A stretch of 64,000 nucleotides of DNA from Rhabditoides inermis (taxonomy: Eukaryota; Nematoda; Chromadorea; Rhabditida; Rhabditidae): the NCBI GenBank assembly GCA_963966185.1, contig CAWZYM010000194.1, positions 1-64,000 of the forward strand, written 5' to 3'. The translations under genes were made by a program, and so were the position numbers. Positions 57,881-64,000 of the stretch are shown here, in pieces (within the stretch, counting starts at the first letter, position 1; every line of letters starts with the position of its first letter). The notes beneath the pieces were generated by a model, which ran no database searches, had not been told where the DNA came from, and saw nothing but the letters and a program-made list of their open reading frames with translations.

Positions 57881-59354
57881 ATGGGCACCTACACACTTCG
57901 ATGCGTCGCTGTCCAGCCGTTTGTCGGTACACGGGCAAGATCAACCCGGGGTTCGGCACTATCATTTTGAGAGATTTCAGTGGATCGCTCGGAAGCCGTC
58001 TGATTTATCGGAAGCGGTGTGGAGTACGGTACGGTGTGGAGTACGGTACCCGTGGGAGTACGGTACACACAACTGCAGAGGAACAGAGAAGAGATGCTGG
58101 CCGCAAACACGTTCTTCGTTCTTCAAAAGCGACCCGGGAGACGATGGACGTGGCGGCACACGTGAGGAAATGTGAGCTGCTACGACTTCATAATGCTGCG
58201 TTCGCTAAATGGAATACTGGACTGCCACGCAATGAATCTCAAGTACAAGTCTGGCCACAGGTTAGTCATCATGGAGATGAAGACGGAATCCCCGAAGAAG
58301 ACGCCGCAACGGAAGACGTAGTGCACGACCGACTGGAACCTCTACAACACCAAGCTGACTGACGCTCTGTTCATCAGCCCACCTGCAACGCGATGAACGA
58401 CGCGAAGACAAAAGTGACGACCGAACATCGCAGCTTCAAGGATCTCGCTGGGCCTAATCAATAATTCAATTCGTGGAGCATCAAGAGGGACTTAGAGGAA
58501 CGCCATCAGGAGATGTATGGGCGAGGAATCGCGTCGAAGAAGGCTCTACGAGGATAAGAAAATACGAGGAATATGATGGGACGACTACGCAATTCTATTG
58601 GAGACGTGATGGGCTGACCGGATACACTGCGAGGACTGCATCCGTGTATGACAACGCTCTTTTCGACTGCCATGTGACAGCCGCCGCACGTCTTTCCTAC
58701 CCCGACGACTTCACTGCCGATGAGCTGAGAGACGTGCTGCTGATAATGAAGATGAAAGTGGGCAAGGGACCTAACCGGGTATCGACGAAGATGGTCTTAC
58801 ACGCACCGCCACTTCTGCTGGAAAGAATCGCCGATCTTTTCAACACTGTATACGAGGAGGAAGAATCGTGGACGAGATGGCTGATAGCATTATCACTTTG
58901 CTGTATAAGAAGTAAAGAAGCTGTAGAGAAGCTGTACTACCTAGCATACGCGGACGACATTGTGTTGGTGGCTAAATCACCAGAGGCAGCGGAACGGATG
59001 CTGGACGAAGTTGCGAAGAAGAGCGAGGAGGTGGGCCTGGTCATCAACCGGGAGAAGACGTTCGTGATCTCGCACAAGCCGAAGAAGCAGCAGATAAAGC
59101 TGAATGGAGTGGCTGTCAAATACGAAGACCGTTTTGTGTACCTAGGACGCGAACTGAGCTTTCTGCACGACGACGAGGAGGAAGTGAAAAAGGGGGAAGA
59201 TATGGGGAAAAAACCTACGAGGAGTACAACGACGAAAACGACGGTTGATGACCGGTGGACGAGGCGCATGTTGGACTGTTGGCCGAAAAAGAAAGGACTT
59301 CTAGGCGCCCCTTTACACCGAGTGAACATACGAGTTTTGGACAGAACGGTTTGA
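57881..59354 (+). mobile_element. M copy 3 plus the genuine LINE reverse transcriptase continuation
   Basis: M copy 3 (57881-58947) runs straight into the proper RT core: LAYADDIVLVAKS, then VINREKTFVIS and FVYLGRELSF (open 58473-59354, 293 codons, non-ATG start). These are RT motif C, the following thumb segment and the YLG block of RTE-like LINEs. After about 59,180 similarity fades and the frame ends in TGA. No 5' part in frame, so non-functional. Confidence 0.82.
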
Positions 59355-59865
59355 TTTGATTTGATTCTTACAATAACACAATATCAGGGCCACAGTTCCA
59401 CGGTGCAAATTTCGCCCAGTCTTTGCTGCTGTACAAATTTTTGTATCTTCCAAAATTCAAAAGAATTTTCATGCAATGTTTCATGAATTTCATTTGTTTT
59501 AATTACTTATTGAACGTCAAAGCGAACAAAAAAAGTTTTGTCGCTCTACCGCAACAATTTAGTTGTTGTGTGCTCCACCTCTGACTGGCGAAACTCCTGG
59601 CGAAAATGTTTTGTTTTTGTTTGTTTGTGTTTTGGTTTTGTTTTTCATTTCGAAATGATTTCTATTATATCATTATAAATGAGTTGATTGTGTAATAGTC
59701 ACTCGCAATGACGATATGTCATTATGCACACTACAATCACTCCGAGTTTTCGTTCGAAACATGTTGTATTGCCCGTGTCTCGCTTGTTTCGTTGAGCTCA
59801 TTCGCCGAGTAGACTCGTTTTATTTGATCAAACTGATTCAGTTGATTATTATGTATCGATTCCAG
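59355..59865. other. Unannotated interval
   Basis: AT-rich, with gttttgtttttgtttg-type runs near 59,610-59,650. No gene seen. Confidence 0.4.
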
Positions 59866-59969
59866 AGCCGGAATGTGGAGTGCAGCCTGCGCATCTCATG
59901 TGTCACTAAACTCCAGTACCGTGGCTTTTACGGTGAGTGAGTATTACTTGTCATAATTGCTCAAATATA

Positions 59970-61208
59970 TAGTGGGTCCCGCGTTTTCGCGGTCCGCTAA
60001 TTACGAGAAATGACGCAGACACAAACCAGACAATCGGTCGATTATGGAAATGATCTCTGTTCCAAGGGGCGGCTGCCGGTTTTGTCGAATATCTTGACCA
60101 TGAATGAAAAATCTTCAAATTTTGCTACGTAGGCTTGTTTGTATGCCTATCAAGTATGCGCTCATGAATTTTTGTGAAATTTTATTCAATACGAACCGAG
60201 TTATTTCCAATTTTGCGTACAAAATAGGGGGTTAACTTTTAAACGCCCAATATCAAACCGATTTTCGACCCCGACCACACAGAACTTGCAGTCCTGCCTC
60301 AATTTGAGCAGCACCGTGACATTTATCGTTACCAACAGTTACTATCACTACTGCTGATAACACCTATTCTTTATTTGACAAGGATATGCAAATTTTAAAA
60401 ATTTGCATATGTGCCTATTTCGATGCAAATTGTGTTCGTCCGCACTGTCGCTATCTATTCTATTCAGACCTTCATAGTTATGTTCAAAAACATGGTTGAA
60501 GCACACCAACGAGTAGTTATGTTCAAAACATGGTTGAAGCACACCAACGAGTTCTGTAAGGTCGGGGTGGAAAATCGGTTTGAGATTGGGACGTTAGTGG
60601 GATAACTGCGAGTTGGGTCAACTTTGATACAGAATCAGAGTACTCTAATGGGAGGAAGATTCCATGATTATACATGTTGAGTTTTTCACTAGAAAACGGT
60701 TTAATATGGATTTTAATTTTACCCAATTTTTTGCTAATTATTGTGAATACCAGACTAAATTTTTCAAATTTTCGTACGTAGAGGTCCAGTAAACGGGTTT
60801 AAGAAGCTACCATCCAAAAACTAGAAAATATTCATCTGCTGAGGAGTTATTTCCGTTTAGCTATCAGATATCGATCACGACTTCAATGCGAATAAATCTG
60901 AACTACGAAGACGTCACGTACTCGTTTTTGCCTGAGGCTATTGGTACTCAAATTGGAAACAATCTATCGCAATTCAATCACATTTAGATCACTTTTCAAA
61001 ATATGACGCGGTTACGGTAGTTGCTGCGCTAGTGGCACAGTTCATTTCCCTACATTACGTATGCAATTTCATCTCGCCGCTAACCGGAAGTGAAAAGTGA
61101 AAAATGAACTAGCGAAACGCGTCTGGTATCTCAATTTATCAGGCGGGACTGTCACATCTCGTTTTCCATTTTTCGTTTCGGCGGACCGCGAAAACGGGGG
61201 ACCCACTA
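59970..61208. mobile_element. Non-autonomous DNA transposon with 28-bp TIRs, TA flanks
   Basis: Left end tagtgggtcccgcgttttcg..cggtccgc and right end gcggaccgcg..acccacta are inverted with one or two mismatches over 28 bp, set in TA-rich flanks compatible with a TA duplication. About 1.24 kb, no transposase. Fits a Tc1/mariner- or pogo-type MITE; the superfamily is not decided. Confidence 0.78.
60476..60552. repeat. Direct duplication of about 39 bp
   Basis: agttatgttcaaaaacatgg..caacgagt at 60476-60514 is repeated at 60515-60552 with one A fewer. Confidence 0.9.
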
Positions 61209-61674
61209 TATTGACAAGCATGTGGCAATGAATTACCGCTACAAAATCATAAGAATGTTGAATGTACTCATATTTCACGTTAGCGGGGACGGAACCTTGG
61301 TTATCCGATCATGCCTTTCGAATACACGCGCTATTTACTGGGTAGACGAAGCTTTTTTCATATGCCGTATTTCGCTCCCATGAAAACATATCGAGTTGTG
61401 TCATTTGCTTGTTATAGTGATTGTTTGATGAACGCATTTTCCTTCAGATCGTCGCCACTTCATGATCGTCGACTTCGTCGATGGCCCGACTCTATGATCA
61501 AGCACCGTGAGTTCGTCTACGACAACATTTTCCGTCTGGTTAGGGTTACTTATTCTTGTCATCAGCGCGTCTTTGTAGTTCGCAGAACGTGCTGATCAAC
61601 TCCCGTCGCTCTACAAGGGAGTCCTGGTTGCTGACAAGTTCAACCGCCTCCGCCTCGAAGTGACGCACAAATAG

Positions 61675-62698
61675 TAGCGTATTTCATACTGATATGTTCA
61701 TTGTTTGTACGTGTAAAATAATAAATATATGTTCAATATGTGTGTGCACATGCAATATAGTTCTGTACAAGAAATTAACGGTATCGTAAAAAGGAGATCC
61801 CAATGAAGGGGGATATCTGCATGCGGAGCGTTTGCATGACGAATGCAGAACGATTGCAGCATAGATGCAGGACGCGCGCATCCCGTAGGGATGTGTAATG
61901 CAGGCTACGCGCGTTCCTGTGTGCAGACTGCATTGAAGCTACATGCAGGAAGCACAGCGGTCTCAGAGAGAGAAAACGCGAGAGAGTACGCTTTCGGCAG
62001 AGAGCCAGAGTGACTGGAAACGACACCCACACACCCACCCACCCACACGCTGGCCTCTCGCCTCATGGGTGCGCGAAATCGCTCATAACTTCTTTCGGAG
62101 AAAAGATACAAAGATGCCCGCGACCAATGATCTGCCCTACGGAACGGTGCGAATCTAACTATCATGAATTAGATCAGTTCACATTGTTGCTAACATGACC
62201 TTTTGATATCGCTTCTTGAAAATTCTATATATATAAATGTAAATAAGATATACATGTATACATATGTAAAACGTCATATCAAAGATTTTTTCTAAATGTA
62301 TTTTAATGAAGATGCATTTTTACTCTGAAATATCTTTTGGCTTGGTCCGAATAAGGTCCAAACAAGCCTCTCACAGCTTATTTTTCAATGGGAAACTGTT
62401 GACCCCTTGAATCATTTGTTTGGCTGCAGCATTGAAATTCGTGTTTTACAGAAGGTGTTCACAGTCACATACATACGAATAATAGCTAATTGTAAGCGTT
62501 TCTAGTACATTGATAAGGAGAATACGTTCACAACTATGCATGTAGACGGAAAAGTTTTGATCTTCATTCACTTATTAATCGTGTATATTGCAACATAATA
62601 CATGTTTTCCATAAATTCGGTTACGTGAATTACATTTATTCCCACTCTGCGTAACATATGTACAATGAAAGCATGCATTGCTCATTGCTCGAGATCGG
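61675..62698. other. Intergenic region with an inverted dispersed repeat
   Basis: AT-rich overall. About 61,800-62,010 is a diverged, inverted copy of the repeat at 48,840-49,120: TGCAGG words at irregular spacing, then agcacagcggtctcagagag and the gagtacgctttcggcagagag block, followed by a (CCCACA)-like stretch. The rest shows no gene. Confidence 0.6.
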
Positions 62699-63254
<556 letters not shown>

Positions 63255-63401
63255 TTCCCTTTGAGAGACGTGGGGGCGCGCACCCGCTATGGTTACCCGG
63301 GCTTCGGCAACGACGAGGACATTCACTTTTGTAACTTACAGTATACCTGGTCCCGCTACCTGCTCCCTCTATTTGTTATTTTGTTCACTTGTAACATCTA
63401 G

Positions 63402-63655
63402 ATGATCTGAAAGACGCCAAGTCTACGGAAAAGAGTAAGAAAGATGCGACCGGAAAGACTGGGAAAGGCAAGGGTGGCAAGAAGGGTTCTGCACAATCGA
63501 AAGGAGGGAAAGGAGGGAAGAAGGGGAAGATGAACGCGAAGGCAAAGACCGAGACACACAAGAAGACTCGCAAGAAGCCAGTGAAGAAAACCACTAAGAA
63601 GAAAAAAGAAGAAGTAAATTGTGATTGTTCTCAGTTTTTAATAAACAGTTTATAG
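63402..63655 (+). CDS. Lys-rich C-terminal exon of an unrecognised gene
   Basis: A frame opening at a ctag acceptor (63401) reads through about 70 codons rich in Lys, Gly and Thr (GKGKGGKKG repeats) to either a donor at 63614 (GAA|gtaaat) or a stop at 63653. AATAAA overlaps the end (about 63640). It looks like a histone H1-tail-like or ribosome/nucleolus-type basic tail; no family is certain. An upstream exon probably lies in 63,255-63,400 (YGYPGFGNDED) but its junction is unclear. Confidence 0.5.
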
Positions 63656-64000
63656 AACGTGAAAACAAGGTTTATACGTGAAAAATAGAAAAAAGGGACC
63701 TCATCGTTTTCATGCCTAATAAGTCTTACCGGTTAACTAGCTATTTTCTGCTAGAACACAACCATGTGTAACTCTAAAAATATGTTTGTGTTATGTTTTC
63801 TATTTCAGAAATTCTATATCTGTCTTTCTATGTATCTATAGGGTATTTCTCTCGTTCACGGTATGGCTATCATGGGTTTTTAGTCACGAGAACAACTTTG
63901 CTATTCGCGCGCTTGAAAGACTTTTTTTAGGGAAATAAGGATGTGTTCCCGAAATGCCTTCTTTAAATTTATTCATCTCTTTTCATGTTGAATTTCGTGT
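63656..64000. other. Unannotated interval at window end
   Basis: AT-rich sequence, no feature seen. Confidence 0.4.

Larger units (their letters stand above)
59866..61674 (+). pseudogene. Unrecognised spliced host gene fragment, frame inconsistent
   Basis: Three exon-like pieces with good splice signals: 59866-59932 (donor gtgagt), 61448-61538 (acceptor ccttcag, donor gttagg) and 61579-61674 (acceptor tttgtag, stop TAG). The last two join well (REFVYDNIFRL then FAERADQLPSLYKGVL) and look like real protein. The first piece joins the second only in a frame that hits TGA at about 61,494. So either the 5' exon belongs differently or the gene is broken. A 1.2-kb inverted-repeat element sits in the first intron. 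Family not recognised. Confidence 0.45.

Overview
The window is eukaryotic, most likely invertebrate animal, DNA. Genes are split by many short introns (mostly about 35-60 bp, GT..AG). Long GA/CT and CA microsatellites are frequent, a large 170-bp satellite fills much of the window, and metazoan-type retroelement remains are present. The species cannot be fixed from this sequence; a nematode is one possibility.

Layout. (1) 1-5132 and 25214-48298 are two halves of one tandem satellite array of about 170-bp monomers with higher-order structure. (2) 5133-25213 is a 20,081-bp Polinton/Maverick element inserted into that array. It has 189-bp terminal inverted repeats, AG..CT ends and an exact 6-bp target duplication (GGTGTA). 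(3) 48299-64000 is a mosaic: microsatellites, a 31-bp-period palindromic minisatellite, a LINE/Penelope-like chimera amplified in tandem, a Foldback-like transposon with a 9-bp target duplication, two non-autonomous inverted-repeat elements, and parts of two unrecognised genes.

Polinton gene order, left to right: a small CxxC protein; an unrecognised highly charged protein spread over at least 14 exons; a protein-primed family B DNA polymerase in 24 exons (about 1315 codons, all junctions in phase); a packaging ATPase with a frame break; a small protein with a hydrophobic tail; a basic/serine-rich protein; a DDE integrase with a C-terminal chromodomain; a small two-helix membrane protein; the minor capsid (penton-like) protein; a pVI/pX-like basic virion protein; the major capsid protein; an unrecognised 122-aa protein; an adenain-like cysteine protease; an acidic protein; and, on the minus strand, an unrecognised three-exon protein. 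PolB and integrase would copy and insert the element. ATPase, protease and the capsid proteins form the virion module. The left half (intron-rich) and right half (compact, overlapping ORFs) look quite different.

The insertion splits a satellite monomer. Related uninterrupted sites occur elsewhere in the array (for example around 31,140-31,240), so the insertion is younger than the local higher-order repeat. Apart from the ATPase, every recognised core gene is open, which suggests a young element.
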